Assembly (NCBI GenBank): GCA_040954595.2
Contig: CM082579.2
Coordinates: 15,066,001 to 15,130,000 of the forward strand
Origin: Balanoglossus misakiensis
Taxonomy: Eukaryota; Hemichordata
DNA length: 64,000 nt
Reading direction: 5' to 3'
Of this stretch, positions 28,823 to 44,100 are shown piece by piece. Position numbers and translations under genes: made by a program. How positions within the stretch are numbered: position 1 is the stretch's first letter; every line of letters begins with the position of its first letter. Below the pieces are notes generated by a model. It searched no databases. It saw only the letters and a list, made by a program, of their open reading frames with translations, and was not told the origin of the DNA.

Positions 28823-31800
28823 TCATGGGTGAAAATCATCAAAAAATGACAAATTTTCGTCTTTGCAAAATCTCAAAATTTCGTCCATTTTTGAATAAAA
28901 ATCATGGGTAAAAATCATCAAAAATGACAAATTTTCGTCTTTGCAAAATCTCAAATTTTCGTCGATTTTTGAAAAAAAATCATGGTTGAAAATCATCAAA
29001 AAATGACAAAATTTTCGACTTTGTAAAATCAAAAAATTTCGTCGATTTTGAAAAAAATCATAGGTTCGTCGATTTTTAAAAAAAAAACATGGGTGAAAAT
29101 CATCAAAAAATGACAAATTTTCGACTTTGCAAAATCTCAAAATTTCGTCGATTTTTGAAAAAAAATCATGGGTGAAAATTATCAAAAAATGACACATTTT
29201 CGATTATGCAAAATCTCAAAATTTCGTCGATTTTTGAATAAAAATCATGGGTGAAAATCATCAAAAAATGACAAATTTTCGACTTTGCAAAATCTCAAAA
29301 TTTCGTCGATTTTTGAATAAAAATCATGGGTGAAAATCATCAAAAAATGACAAATTTTCGACTTTGCAAAATCTCAAAATTTCGTCGATTTTTGAAAAAA
29401 AATCATGGTGAAAATCATCAAAAAATGACAAATTTTCGACTTTGCAAAATCTCAAAATTTCGTCGATTTTTGAAAAAAAATCATGGTGAAAATCATCAAA
29501 AAATGACAAATTTTCGTCTTTGCAAAATCTCAAAATTTCGTCCATTTTTGAAAAAAAATAATGGTTGAAAGTCATCAAAAAATGACAAATTTTTGACTTT
29601 GCAAAATCTCAAAATTTCGTTCATTTTTAAAAAAAATCATGGGTGAAAATCATCAAAAAATGACAAATTTTCGATTATGCAAAATCTCAAAATTTCGTCG
29701 ATTTTGAAAAAAATCATGGGTTCGTCGATTTTTAAAAAAAAACATTGGTGAAAATCATCAAAATATGACAAATTTTCGACTTTGCAAAATCTCAAAATTT
29801 CGTCGATTTTTGAAAAAATCATGGGTGAAAATCATCAAAAAATGACAAATTTTTCGACTTTGTAAAATAACAAAATTTCGTCGATTTTGAAAAAAATCAT
29901 AGGTTCGTCGATTTTTAAAAAAAAAACATGGTTGAAAATCATCAAAAAATGACAAATTTTCGTCTTTGCAAAATCTCAAAATTTCGTCCATTTTAAAAAA
30001 AAAACATGGGGCAAAATCATCAAAAAATGACAAATTTTCGACTTTGCAAAATCTCAAAATTTCGTCGATTTTTGAAAAAATCATGGGTTCGTCGATTTTT
30101 AAAAAAAAACATGGGTGAAAATCATCAAAAAATGACAAATTTTCGACTTTGCAAAATCTCAAAATTTCGTCGATTTTGAAAAAAACCATTGGGGGAAAAT
30201 CATCAAAAAATGACAAATTTTCGAGTTTGCAAAATCTCAAAATTTTGTCGATTTTGAAAAAAAACCATTGGGGGAAAATCATCAAAAAATTACAAATTTT
30301 CGACTTTGCAAAATCTCAACATTTCGTCGATTTTTAAAAAAAATCATGGGTGAAAATCATCAAAAAATGACAAATTTTCGACTTTGCAAAATCTCAAAAT
30401 TTCGTCGATTTTGAAAAAAATCATAGGTTCGTCGATTTTAAAAAAAAAACATGGGTGAAAATCATCAAAAAATGACAAATTTTCGACTTTGCAAAATCTC
30501 AAAATTTCGTCGATTTTTGAAAAAAAATCATGGGTGAAAATCATCAAAAAATGACAAATTTTCGTCTTTGCAAAATCTCAAAATTTCGTCCATTTTTGAA
30601 TAAAAATCATGGGTAAAAATCATCAAAAATGACAAATTTTCGTCTTTGCAAAATCTCAAATTTTCGTCGATTTTTGAAAAAAAATCATGGTTGAAAATCA
30701 TCAAAAAATGACAAAATTTTCGACTTTGTAAAATCAAAAAATTTCGTCGATTTTGAAAAAAATCATAGGTTCGTCGATTTTTAAAAAAAAAACATGGGTG
30801 AAAATCATCAAAAAATGACAAATTTTCGACTTTGCAAAATCTCAAAATTTCGTCGATTTTTGAAAAAAAATCATGGGTGAAAATTATCAAAAAATGACAC
30901 ATTTTCGATTATGCAAAATCTCAAAATTTCGTCGATTTTTGAATAAAAATCATGGGTGAAAATCATCAAAAAATGACAAATTTTCGACTTTGCAAAATCT
31001 CAAAATTTCGTCGATTTTTGAATAAAAATCATGGGTGAAAATCATCAAAAAATGACAAATTTTCGACTTTGCAAAATCTCAAAATTTCGTCGATTTTTGA
31101 AAAAAAATCATGGTGAAAATCATCAAAAAATGACAAATTTTCGACTTTGCAAAATCTCAAAATGTCGTCGATTTTTGAAAAAAAATCATGGTGAAAATCA
31201 TCAAAAAATGACAAATTTTCGTCTTTGCAAAATCTCAAAATTTCGTCCATTTTTGAAAAAAAATAATGGTTGAAAGTCATCAAAATATGACAAATTTTCG
31301 ACTTTGCAAAATCTCAAAATTTCGTCGATTTTTGAAAAAATCATTGGTGAAAATCATCAAAAAATGACAAATTTTCGATTATGCAAAATCTCAAAATTTC
31401 GTCGATTTTGAAAAAAATCATGGGTTCGTCTATTTTTAAAAAAAAACATGGGTGAAAATCATCAAAAAATGACAAATTTTCGACTTTGCAAAATCTCAAA
31501 ATTTCGTCGATTTTGAAAAAAACCATTGGGGGAAAATCATCAAAAAATGACAAATTTTCGAGTTTGCAAAATCTCAAAATTTCGTCGATTTTGAAAAAAA
31601 ACCATTGGGGGAAAATCATCAAAAAATTACAAATTTTCGACTTTGCAAAATCTCAAAATTTCGTCGATTTTGAAAAAAATCATAGGTTCGTCGATTTTAA
31701 AAAAAAAACATGGGTGAAAATCATCAAAAAATGACAAATTTTCGACTTTGCAAAATCTCAAAATTTCGTCGATTTTTGAAAAAAAATCATGGGTGAAAAT

Positions 31801-32048
31801 CATCAAAAAATGACAAATTTTCGTCTTTGCAAAATCTCAAAATTTCGTCCATTTTTGAATAAAAATCATGGGTAAAAATCATCAAAAATGACAAATTTTC
31901 GTCTTTGCAAAATCTCAAATTTTCGTCGATTTTTGAAAAAAAATCATGGGTGAAAATTATCAAAAAATGACACATTTTCGATTATGCAAAATCTCAAAAT
32001 TTCGTCGATTTTTGAATAAAAATCATGGGTGAAAATCATCAAAAAATG
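28639..32048 (+). repeat. 1705-bp higher-order repeat in the satellite
   Basis: Landmarks at 28639, 28823 and 29324 recur at 30344, 30528 and 31029, all at offset 1705 bp. The first copy begins inside the tail of the 3695-bp domain, so this smaller period uses part of the larger unit and is probably younger than it or derived from it. Confidence 0.8.
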
Positions 32049-32797
32049 ACAAATTTTCGACTTTGCAAAATCTCAAAATTTCGTCGATTTTTGAATAAAA
32101 ATCATGGGTGAAAATCATCAAAAAATGACAAATTTTCGACTTTGCAAAATCTCAAAATTTCGTCGATTTTTGAAAAAAAATCATGGTGAAAATCATCAAA
32201 AAATGACAAATTTTCGACTTTGCAAAATCTCAAAATTTCGTCGATTTTTGAAAAAAAATCATGGTGAAAATCATCAAAAAATGACAAATTTTCGTCTTTG
32301 CAAAATCTCAAAATTTCGTCCATTTTTGAAAAAAAATAATGGTTGAAAGTCATCAAAAAATGACAAATTTTTGACTTTGCAAAATCTCAAAATTTCGTTC
32401 ATTTTTAAAAAAAATCATGGGTGAAAATCATCAAAAAATGACAAATTTTCGATTATGCAAAATCTCAAAATTTCGTCGATTTTGAAAAAAATCATGGGTT
32501 CGTCGATTTTTAAAAAAAAACATTGGTGAAAATCATCAAAATATGACAAATTTTCGACTTTGCAAAATCTCAAAATTTCGTCGATTTTTGAAAAAATCAT
32601 GGGTGAAAATCATCAAAAAATGACAAATTTTTCGACTTTGTAAAATCACAAAATTTCGTCGATTTTGAAAAAAATCATAGGTTCGTCGATTTTTAAAAAA
32701 AAAACATGGTTGAAAATCATCAAAAAATGACAAATTTTCGTCTTTGCAAAATCTCAAAATTTCGTCCATTTTAAAAAAAAAACATGGGGCAAAATCA

Positions 32798-33930
32798 TCA
32801 AAAAATGACAAATTTTCGACTTTGCAAAATCTCAAAATTTCGTCGATTTTTGAAAAAAAAATCATGAAAATCATCAAAAAATGACAAATTTTCGTCTTTG
32901 CAAAATCTCAAAATTTCGTCCATTTTTGAATAAAAATCATGGATAAAAATCATCAAAAATGACACATTTTCGTCTTTGCAAAATCTCAAATTTTCGTCGA
33001 TTTTTGAAAAAAAATCATGGTTGAAAATCATCAAAAAATGACAAAATTTTCGACTTTGTAAAATCACAAAATTTCGTCGATTTTGAAAAAAATCATAGGT
33101 TCGTCGATTTAAAAAAAAAAAACATGGGTGAAAATCATCAAAAAATGACAAATTTTCGACTTTGCAAAATCTCAAAATTTCGTCGATTTTTGAAAAAAAA
33201 TCATGGGTAAAAATCATCAAAAAATGACACATTTTCGATTATGCAAAATCTCAAAATTTCGTCGATTTTTGAAAAAAAATCATGGGTGAAAATCATGAAA
33301 AAATGACACATTTTCGACTTTGAAAAATCTAAAAATTTCGTCGACTTTTGAAAAAAAATCATGGGTAAAAATCATCAAAAAATGACAAATTTTCGTCTTT
33401 GCAAAATCTTAAAATTTCGTCGATTTTTGAAAAAAATCATGGGTGAAAATCATCAAAAAATGACAAATTTTCGACTTTGCAAAATCTCAAAATTTCGTCA
33501 ATTTTTGAAAAAATCATGGGTAAAAATCATCAAAAAATGACAAATTTTCGTCTTTGCTAAATCTCAAAATTTCGTCGGTTTTTGAAAAATAATATGGGTG
33601 AAAATCATCAAAAAATGACAAATTTTCGACTTTGCAAAATCTCAAAATTTCGTCGATTTTTGAATAAAAATCATGGGTGAAAATCATCAAATAATGACAC
33701 ATTTTCGACTTTGCAAAATCTCAACATTTCGTCGATTTTTGAAAAAAAATCATGGTGAAAATCATCAAAAAATGACAAAATTTTCGACTTTGTAAAATCA
33801 CAAAATTTCGTCGATTTTGAAAAAAATCATAGGTTCGTCGATTTTTAAAAAAAAAACATTGGTGAAAATCATCAAAATATGACAAATTTTCGACTTTGCA
33901 AAATCTCAAAATTTCGTCGATTTTTGAAAA
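32798..33930 (+). repeat. Displaced copy of the 3695-bp unit (offset 6551)
   Basis: The modules at 26247, 26963 and 27170 recur at 32798, 33514 and 33721, each 6551 bp away, including the AAATCATGAAAATCATC deletion variant at 32866. Single-base differences (a GGATAAAAATC variant near 32940, CAAATAATG near 33690) separate it from the two tandem copies, so it is an older relative. Confidence 0.78.
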
Positions 33931-36900
33931 AATCATTGGTGAAAATCATCAAAAAATGACAAATTTTCGATTATGCAAAATCTCAAAATTTCGTCGATTT
34001 TGAAAAAAATCATGGGTTCGTCGATTTTTAAAAAAAAACATGGGTGAAAATCATCAAAAAATGACAAATTTTCGACTTTGCAAAATCTCAAAATTTCGTC
34101 GATTTTTGAAAAAAAATCATGGGTAAAAATCATCAAAAAATGACACATTTTCGATTATGCAAAATCTCAAAATTTCGTCGATTTTTGAAAAAAAATCATG
34201 GGTGAAAATCATGAAAAAATGACACATTTTCGACTTTGAAAAATCTAAAAATTTCGTCGACTTTTGAAAAAAATCATGGGTAAAAATCATCAAAAAAGGA
34301 CAAATTTTCGACTTTGCAAAATCTCAAAATTTCGTCGATTTTTGAAAAAAAATCATGGTGAAAATCATCAAAAAATGACAAATTTTCGACTTTGCAAAAT
34401 CTCAAAATTTCGTCGATTTTTGAAAAAAAATCATGGTGAAAATCATCAAAAAATGACAAATTTTCGTCTTTGCAAAATCTCAAAATTTCGTCCATTTTTG
34501 AAAAAAAATAATGGTTGAAAGTCATCAAAAAATGACAAATTTTCGACTTTGCAAAATCTCAAAATTTCGTCGATTTTTGAAAAAATCATGGGTGAAAATC
34601 ATCAAAAAATGACAAATTTTTCGACTTTGTAAAATCACAAAATTTCGTCGATTTTGAAAAAAATCATAGGTTCGTCGATTTTTAAAAAAAAAACATGGTT
34701 GAAAATCATCAAAAAATGACAAATTTTCGTCTTTGCAAAATCTCAAAATTTCGTCCATTTTAAAAAAAAAACATGGGGCAAAATCATCAAAAAATGACAA
34801 ATTTTCGACTTTGCAAAATCTCAAAATTTCGTCGATTTTTGAAAAAAAAATCATGAAAATCATCAAAAAATGACAAATTTTCGTCTTTGCAAAATCTCAA
34901 AATTTCGTCCATTTTTGAATAAAAATCATGGGTGAAAATCATCAAATAATGACACATTTTCGACTTTGCAAAATCTCAACATTTCGTCGATTTTTGAAAA
35001 AAAATCATGGTGAAAATCATCAAAAAATGACAAAATTTTCGACTTTGTAAAATCACAAAATTTCGTCGATTTTGAAAAAAATCATAGGTTCGTCGATTTT
35101 TAAAAAAAAAACATTGGTGAAAATCATCAAAATATGACAAATTTTCGACTTTGCAAAATCTCAAAATTTCGTCGATTTTTGAAAAAATCATTGGTGAAAA
35201 TCATCAAAAAATGACAAATTTTCGATTATGCAAAATCTCAAAATTTCGTCGATTTTTGAAAAAAAATCATGGGTGAAAATCATGAAAAAATGACACATTT
35301 TCGACTTTGAAAAATCTAAAAATTTCGTCGACTTTTGAAAAAAAATCATGGGTAAAAATCATCAAAAAATGACAAATTTTCGTCTTTGCAAAATCTTAAA
35401 ATTTCGTCGATTTTTGAAAAAAATCATGGGTGAAAATCATCAAAAAATGACAAATTTTCGACTTTGCAAAATCTCAAAATTTCGTCAATTTTTGAAAAAA
35501 TCATGGGTTCGTCGATTTTTAAAAAAAAAACATTGGTGAAAATCATCAAAATATGACAAATTTTCGACTTTGCAAAATCTCAAAATTTCGTCGATTTTTG
35601 AAAAAATCATTGGTGAAAATCATCAAAAAATGACAAATTTTCGACTTTGCAAAATCTCAAAATTTCGTCCATTTTTGAATAAAAATCATGGGTGAAAATC
35701 ATCAAATAATGACACATTTTCGACTTTGCAAAATCTCAACATTTCGTCGATTTTTGAAAAAAAATCATGGTGAAAATCATCAAAAAATGACAAAATTTTC
35801 GACTTTGTAAAATCACAAAATTTCGTCGATTTTGAAAAAAATCATAGGTTCGTCGATTTTTAAAAAAAAAACATTGGTGAAAATCATCAAAATATGACAA
35901 ATTTTCGACTTTGCAAAATCTCAAAATTTCGTCGATTTTTGAAAAAATCATTGGTGAAAATCATCAAAAAATGACAAATTTTCGATTATGCAAAATCTCA
36001 AAATTTCGTCGATTTTGAAAAAAATCATGGGTTCGTCGATTTTTAAAAAAAAACATGGGTGAAAATCATCAAAAAATGACAAATTTTCGACTTTGCAAAA
36101 TCTCAAAATTTCGTCGATTTTTGAAAAAAAATCATGGGTAAAAATCATCAAAAAATGACACATTTTCGATTATGCAAAATCTCAAAATTTCGTCGATTTT
36201 TGAAAAAAAATCATGGGTGAAAATCATGAAAAAATGACACATTTTCGACTTTGAAAAATCTAAAAATTTCGTCGACTTTTGAAAAAAAATCATGGGTAAA
36301 AATCATCAAAAAATGACAAATTTTCGTCTTTGCAAAATCTTAAAATTTCGTCGATTTTTGAAAAAAATCATGGGTGAAAATCATCAAAAAATGACAAATT
36401 TTCGACTTTGCAAAATCTCAAAATTTCGTCAATTTTTGAAAAAATCATGGGTAAAAATCATCAAAAAATGACAAATTTTCGTCTTTGCTAAATCTCAAAA
36501 TTTCGTCGGTTTTTGAAAAATAATATGGGTGAAAATCATCAAAAAATGACAAATTTTCGACTTTGCAAAATCTCAAAATTTCGTCGATTTTTGAATAAAA
36601 ATCATGGGTGAAAATCATCAAAAAATGACACATTTTCGACTTTGCAAAATCTCAACATTTCGTCGATTTTTGAAAAAAAATCATGGTGAAAATCATCAAA
36701 AAATGACAAAATTTTCGACTTTGTAAAATCACAAAATTTCGTCGATTTTGAAAAAAATCATAGGTTCGTCGATTTTTAAAAAAAAAACATTGGTGAAAAT
36801 CATCAAAATATGACAAATTTTCGACTTTGCAAAATCTCAAAATTTCGTCGATTTTTGAAAAAATCATTGGTGAAAATCATCAAAAAATGACAAATTTTCG

Positions 36901-38186
36901 ACTTTGCAAAATCTCAAAATTTCGTCCATTTTAAAAAAAAAACATGGGGCAAAATCATCAAAAAATGACAAATTTTCGACTTTGCAAAATCTCAAAATTT
37001 CGTCGATTTTTGAAAAAATCATTGGTGAAAATCATCAAAAAATGACAAATTTTCGATTATGCAAAATCTCAAAATTTCGTCGATTTTGAAAAAAATCATG
37101 GGTTCGTCGATTTTTAAAAAAAAACATGGGTGAAAATCATCAAAAAATGACAAATTTTCGACTTTGCAAAATCTCAAAATTTCGTCGATTTTTGAAAAAA
37201 AATCATGGGTAAAAATCATCAAAAAATGACACATTTTCGATTATGCAAAATCTCAAAATTTCGTCGATTTTTGAAAAAAAATCATGGGTGAAAATCATGA
37301 AAAAATGACACATTTTCGACTTTGAAAAATCTAAAAATTTCGTCGACTTTTGAAAAAAAATCATGGGTAAAAATCATCAAAAAATGACAAATTTTCGTCT
37401 TTGCAAAATCTTAAAATTTCGTCGATTTTTGAAAAAAATCATGGGTGAAAATCATCAAAAAATGACAAATTTTCGACTTTGCAAAATCTCAAAATTTCGT
37501 CAATTTTTGAAAAAATCATGGGTAAAAATCATCAAAAAATGACAAATTTTCGTCTTTGCTAAATCTCAAAATTTCGTCGGTTTTTGAAAAATAATATGGG
37601 TGAAAATCATCAAAAAATGACAAATTTTCGACTTTGCAAAATCTCAAAATTTCGTCGATTTTTGAATAAAAATCATGGGTGAAAATCATCAAAAAATGAC
37701 ACATTTTCGACTTTGCAAAATCTCAACATTTCGTCGATTTTTGAAAAAAAATCATGGTGAAAATCATCAAAAAATGACAAATTTTCGACTTTGCAAAATC
37801 TCAAAATTTCGTCGATTTTTGAATAAAAATCATGGGTGAAAATCATCAAAAAATGACACATTTTCGACTTTGCAAAATCTCAACATTTCGTCGATTTTTG
37901 AAAAAAAATCATGGTGAAAATCATCAAAAAATGACAAAATTTTCGACTTTGTAAAATCACAAAATTTCGTCGATTTTGAAAAAAATCATAGGTTCGTCGA
38001 TTTTTAAAAAAAAAACATTGGTGAAAATCATCAAAATATGACAAATTTTCGACTTTGCAAAATCTCAAAATTTCGTCGATTTTTGAAAAAATCATTGGTG
38101 AAAATCATCAAAAAATGACAAATTTTCGACTTTGCAAAATCTCAAAATTTCGTCCATTTTTGAAAAAAAATCATGGGTAAAAATCA
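33514..38186 (+). repeat. Satellite domain D: mixed 760- and 1071-bp periods
   Basis: Landmarks at 35948 and 36445 recur at 37019 and 37516 (1071 bp), and the module at 34976 recurs at 35736 (760 bp). The same few modules appear in different orders, for example the module beginning at 33721, 34976, 35736, 36652 and 37880. This shuffled pattern looks like repeated unequal exchange between misaligned units. Confidence 0.75.
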
Positions 38187-41100
38187 TCAAAAAATGACAA
38201 ATTTTCGTCTTTGCAAAATCTCAAAATTTCGTCCATTTAAAAAAAAACATGGGGGAAAATCATCAAAAAATGACACATTTTCGATTATGCAAAATCTCAA
38301 AATTTCGTCGATTTTTGAAAAAAAATCATGGGTGAAAATCATGAAAAAATGACACATTTTCGACTTTGAAAAATCTAAAAATTTCGTCGACTTTTGAAAA
38401 AAAATCATGGGTGAAAATCATCAAAAAATGACAAATTTTCGTCTTTGCAAAATCTCAAAATTTCGTCCATTTTTGAATAAAAATCATGGGTAAAAATCAT
38501 CAAAAATGACAAATTTTCGTCTTTGCAAAATCTCAAATTTTCGTCGATTTTTGAAAAAAAATCATGGTTGAAAATCATCAAAAAATGACAAAATTTTCGA
38601 CTTTGTAAAATCACAAAATTTCGTCGATTTTGAAAAAAATCATAGGTTCGTCGATTTTTAAAAAAAAAACATGGGTGAAAATCATCAAAAAATGACAAAT
38701 TTTCGACTTTGCAAAATCTCAAAATTTCGTCGATTTTTGAAAAAAAAATCATGGGTAAAAATCATCAAAAAATGACACATTTTCGATTATGCAAAATCTC
38801 AAAATTTCGTCGATTTTTGAAAAAAAATCATGGGTGAAAATCATGAAAAAATGACACATTTTCGACTTTGAAAAATCTAAAAATTTCGTCGGTTTTTGAA
38901 AAAAAATCATGGGTAAAAATCATCAAAAAATGACAAATTTTCGTCTTTGCAAAATCTTAAAATTTCGCCGATTTTTGAAAAAAATCATGGGTGAAAATCA
39001 TCAAAAAATGACAAATTTTCGACTTTGCAAAATCTCAAAATTTCGTCAATTTTTGAAAAAATCATGGGTAAAAATCATCAAAAAATGACAAATTTTCGTC
39101 TTTGCTAAATCTCAAAATTTCGTCGGTTTTTGAAAAATAATATGGGCGAAAATCATCAAAAAATGACAAATTTTCGACTTTGCAAAATCTCAAAATTTCG
39201 TCGATTTTTGAATAAAAATCATGGGTGAAAATCATCAAAAAATGACACAATTTCGACTTTGCAAAATCTCAACATTTCGTCGATTTTTGAAAAAAAATCA
39301 TGGTGAAAATCATCAAAAAATGACAAAATTTTCGACTTTGTAAAATCACAAAATTTCGTCGATTTTGAAAAAAAAATCATAGGTTCGTCGATTTTTAAAA
39401 AAAAAAAACATTGGTGAAAATCATCAAAATATGACAAATTTTCGACTTTGCAAAATCTCAAAATTTCGTCGATTTTTGAAAAAATCATGGGTGAAAATCA
39501 TCAAAAAATGACAAATTTTCAACTTTGCAAAATCTCAAAATTTCGTCGATTTTTGAAAAAAAATCATGGTGAAAATCATCAAAAAATGACAAAATTTTAA
39601 ACTTTGTAAAATCACAAAATTTCGTCGATTTTGAAAAAAATCATAGGTTCGTCGATTTTAAAAAAAAAACATTGGTGAAAATCATCAAAAAATGACAAAT
39701 TTTCGTCTTTGCAAAATCTCAAAATTTCGTCCATTTTTGAAAAAAAATCATGGGTAAAAATCATCAAAAAATGACAAATTTTCGTTTTTGCAAAATCTCA
39801 AAATTTCGTCCATTTTAAAAAAAAAACATGGGGGAAAATCATCAAAAAATGACAAATTTTCGACTTTGCAAAATCTCAAAATTTCGTCCATTTTTGAAAA
39901 AAAATCATGGGTAAAAATCATCAAAAAATGACAAATTTTCGTCTTTGCAAAATCTCAAAATTTCGTCCATTTAAAAAAAAACATGGGGGAAAATCATCAA
40001 AAAATGACACATTTTCGATTATGCAAAATCTCAAAATTTCGTGGATTTTTGAAAAAAAATCATGGGTGAAAATCATGAAAAAATGACACATTTTCGACTT
40101 TGAAAAATCTAAAAATTTCGTCGACTTTTGAAAAAAAAACATGGGTAAAAATCATCAAAAAATGACAAATTTTCGTCTTTGCAAAATCTTAAAATTTCGT
40201 CGATTTTTGAAAAAAATCATGGGTGAAAATCATTAAAAAATGACAAATTTTCGACTTTGCAAAATCTCAAAATTTCGTCAATTTTTGAAAAAATCATGGG
40301 TAAAAATCATCAAAAAATGACAAATTTTCGTCTTTGCTAAATCTCAAAATTTCGTCGGTTTTTGAAAAATAATATGGGTGAAAATCATCAAAAAATGACA
40401 AATTTTCGACTTTGCAAAATCTCAAAATTTCGTCGATTTTTGAATAAAAATCATGGGTGAAAATCATCAAAAAATGACACATTTTCGACTTTGCAAAATC
40501 TCAAAATTTCGTCGATTTTTGAAAAAAAATCATGGGTGAAAATCATGAAAAAATGACACATTTTCGACTTTGCAAAATCTCAAAATTTCGTCAATTTTTG
40601 AAAAAATCATGGGTAAAAATCATCAAAAAATGACAAATTTTCGTCTTTGCTAAATCTCAAAATTTCGTCGGTTTTTGAAAAATAATATGGGTGAAAATCA
40701 TCAAAAAATGACAAATTTTCGACTTTGCAAAATCTCAAAATTTCGTCGATTTTTGAATAAAAATCATGGGTGAAAATCATCAAAAAATGACACATTTTCG
40801 ACTTTGCAAAATCTCAAAATTTCGTCGATTTTTGAAAAAAAATCATGGTGAAAATCATCAAAAAATGACAAAATTTTCGACTTTGTAAAATCACAAAATT
40901 TCGGCGATTTTGAAAAAAATCATAGGTTCGTCGATTTTTAAAAAAAAAAACATTGGTGAAAATCATCAAAATTTGACAAATTTTCGACTTTGCAAAATCT
41001 CAAAATTTCGTCGATTTTTGAAAAAATCATGGGTGAAAATCATCAAAAAATGACAAATTTTCAACTTTGCAAAATCTCAAAATTTCGTCGATTTTTGAAA

Positions 41101-44100
41101 AAAAATCATGGTGAAAATCATCAAAAAATTACAAAATTTTCAACTTTGTAAAATCACAAAATTTCGTCGATTTTGAAAAAAATCATAGGTTCGTCGATTT
41201 TAAAAAAAAAAACATTAGTGAAAATCATCAAAAAATGACAAATTTTCGTCTTTGCATAATCTCAAAATTTCGTCCATTTTTGAAAAAAAATCATGGGTAA
41301 AAATCATCAAAAAATGACAAATTTTCGTTTTTGCAAAATCTCAAAATTTCGTCCATTTTAAAAAAAAAACATGGGGGAAAATCATCAAAAAATGACAAAT
41401 TTTCGACTTTGCAAAATCTCAAAATTTCGTCCATTTTTGAAAAAAAATCATGGGTAAAAATCATCAAAAAATGACAAATTTTCGTCTTTGCAAAATCTCA
41501 AAATTTCGTCCATTTAAAAAAAAACATGGGGGAAAATCATCAAAAAATTACACATTTTCGATTATGCAAAATCTCAAAATTTCGTCGATTTTTGAAAAAA
41601 AATCATGGGTGAAAATCATGAAAAAATGACACATTTTCGACTTTGAAAAATCTAAAAATTTCGTCGACTTTTGAAAAAAAATCATGGGTGAAAATCATCA
41701 AAAAATGACAAATTTTCGTCTTTGCAAAATCTCAAAATTTCGTCCATTTTTGAATAAAAATCATGGGTAAAAATCATCAAAAATGACAAATTTTCGTCTT
41801 TGCAAAATCTCAAATTTTCGTCGATTTTTGAAAAAAAATCATGGTTGAAAATCATCAAAAAATGACAAAATTTTCGACTTTGTAAAATCACAAAATTTCG
41901 TCGATTTTGAAAAAAATCATAGGTTCGTCGATTTTTAAAAAAAAAACATGGGTGAAAATCATCAAAAAATGACAAATTTTCGACTTTGCAAAATCTCAAA
42001 ATTTCGTCGATTTTTGAAAAAAAATCATGGGTAAAAATCATCAAAAAATGACACATTTTCGATTATGCAAAATCTCAAAATTTCGTCGATTTTTGAAAAA
42101 AAATCATGGGTGAAAATCATGAAAAAATGACACATTTTCGACTTTGAAAAATCTAAAAATTTCGTCGATTTTTGAAAAAAAATCATGGGTAAAAATCATC
42201 AAAAAATGACAAATTTTCGTCTTTGCAAAATCTTAAAATTTCGTCGATTTTTGAAAAAAATCATGGGTGAAAATCATCAAAAAATGACAAATTTTCGACT
42301 TTGCAAAATCTCAAAATTTCGTCAATTTTTGAAAAAATCATGGGTAAAAATCATCAAAAAATGACAAATTTTCGTCTTTGCTAAATCTCAAAATTTCGTC
42401 GGTTTTTGAAAAATAATATGGGTGAAAATCATCAAAAAATGACAAATTTTCGACTTTGCAAAATCTCAAAATTTCGTCGATTTTTGAATAAAAATCATGG
42501 GTGAAAATCATCAAAAAATGACACATTTTCGACTTTGCAAAATCTCAACATTTCGTCGATTTTTGAAAAAAAATCATGGTGAAAATCATCAAAAAATGAC
42601 AAAATTTTCGACTTTGTAAAATCACAAAATTTCGTCGATTTTGAAAAAAATCATAGGTTCGTCGATTTTTAAAAAAAAAACATTGGTGAAAATCATCAAA
42701 ATATGACAAATTTTCGACTTTGCAAAATCTCAAAATTTCGTCGATTTTTGCAAAAATCATGGGTGAAAATCATCAAAAAATGACAAATTTTCAACTTTGC
42801 AAAATCTCAAAATTTCGTCGATTTTTGAAAAAAAATCATGGTGAAAATCATCAAAAAATGACAAAATTTTCAACTTTGTAAAATCACAAAATTTCGTCGA
42901 TTTTGAAAAAAATCATAGGTTCGTCGATTTTAAAAAAAAAAACATTGGTGAAAATCATCAAAAAATGACAAATTTTCGTCTTTGCAAAATCTCAAAATTT
43001 CGTCCATTTTTGAAAAAAAATCATGGGTAAAAATCATCAAAAAATGACAAATTTTCGTTTTTGCAAAATCTCAAAATTTCGTCCATTTAAAAAAAAAAAC
43101 ATGGGGGAAAATCATCAAAAAATGACAAATTTTCGACTTTGCAAAATCTCAAAATTTCGTCCATTTTTGAAAAAAAATCATGGGTAAAAATCATCAAAAA
43201 ATGACAAATTTTCGTCTTTGCAAAATCTCAAAATTTCGTCCATTTAAAAAAAAACATGGGGGAAAATCATCAAAAAATGACACATTTTCGATTATGCAAA
43301 ATCTCAAAATTTCGTCGATTTTTGAAAAAAAATCATGGGTGAAAATCATGAAAAAATGACACATTTTCGACTTTGAAAAATCTAAAAATTTCGTCGACTT
43401 TTGAAAAAAAAACATGGGTAAAAATCATCAAAAAATGACAAATTTTCGTCTTTGCAAAATCTTAAAATTTCGTCGATTTTTGAAAAAAATCATGGGTGAA
43501 AATCATCAAAAAATGACAAATTTTCAACTTTGCAAAATCTCAAAATTTCGTCGATTTTTGAAAAAAAATCATGGTGAAAATCATCAAAAAATGACAAAAT
43601 TTTCAACTTTGTAAAATCACAAAATTTCGTCGATTTTGAAAAAAATCATAGGTTCGTCGATTTTAAAAAAAAAAACATTGGTGAAAATCATCAAAAAATG
43701 ACAAATTTTCGTCTTTGCAAAATCTCAAAATTTCGTCCATTTTTGAAAAAAAATCATGGGTAAAAATCATCAAAAAATGACAAATTTTCGTTTTTGCAAA
43801 ATCTCAAAATTTCGTCCATTTAAAAAAAAAAACATGGGGGAAAATCATCAAAAAATGACAAATTTTCGACTTTGCAAAATCTCAAAATTTCGTCCATTTT
43901 TGAAAAAAAATCATGGGTAAAAATCATCAAAAAATGACAAATTTTCGTCTTTGCAAAATCTCAAAATTTCGTCCATTTAAAAAAAAACATGGGGGAAAAT
44001 CATCAAAAAATGACACATTTTCGATTATGCAAAATCTCAAAATTTCGTCGATTTTTGAAAAAAAATCATGGGTGAAAATCATGAAAAAATGACACATTTT

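Noticed and set aside
29758-30285. Longest array open frame (175 codons, minus strand) as a gene
   Set aside because: It is a run of the satellite monomer, which is open by unit length. Copies of the same segment elsewhere are broken by one-base changes in A runs, and there is no start, promoter or domain evidence.
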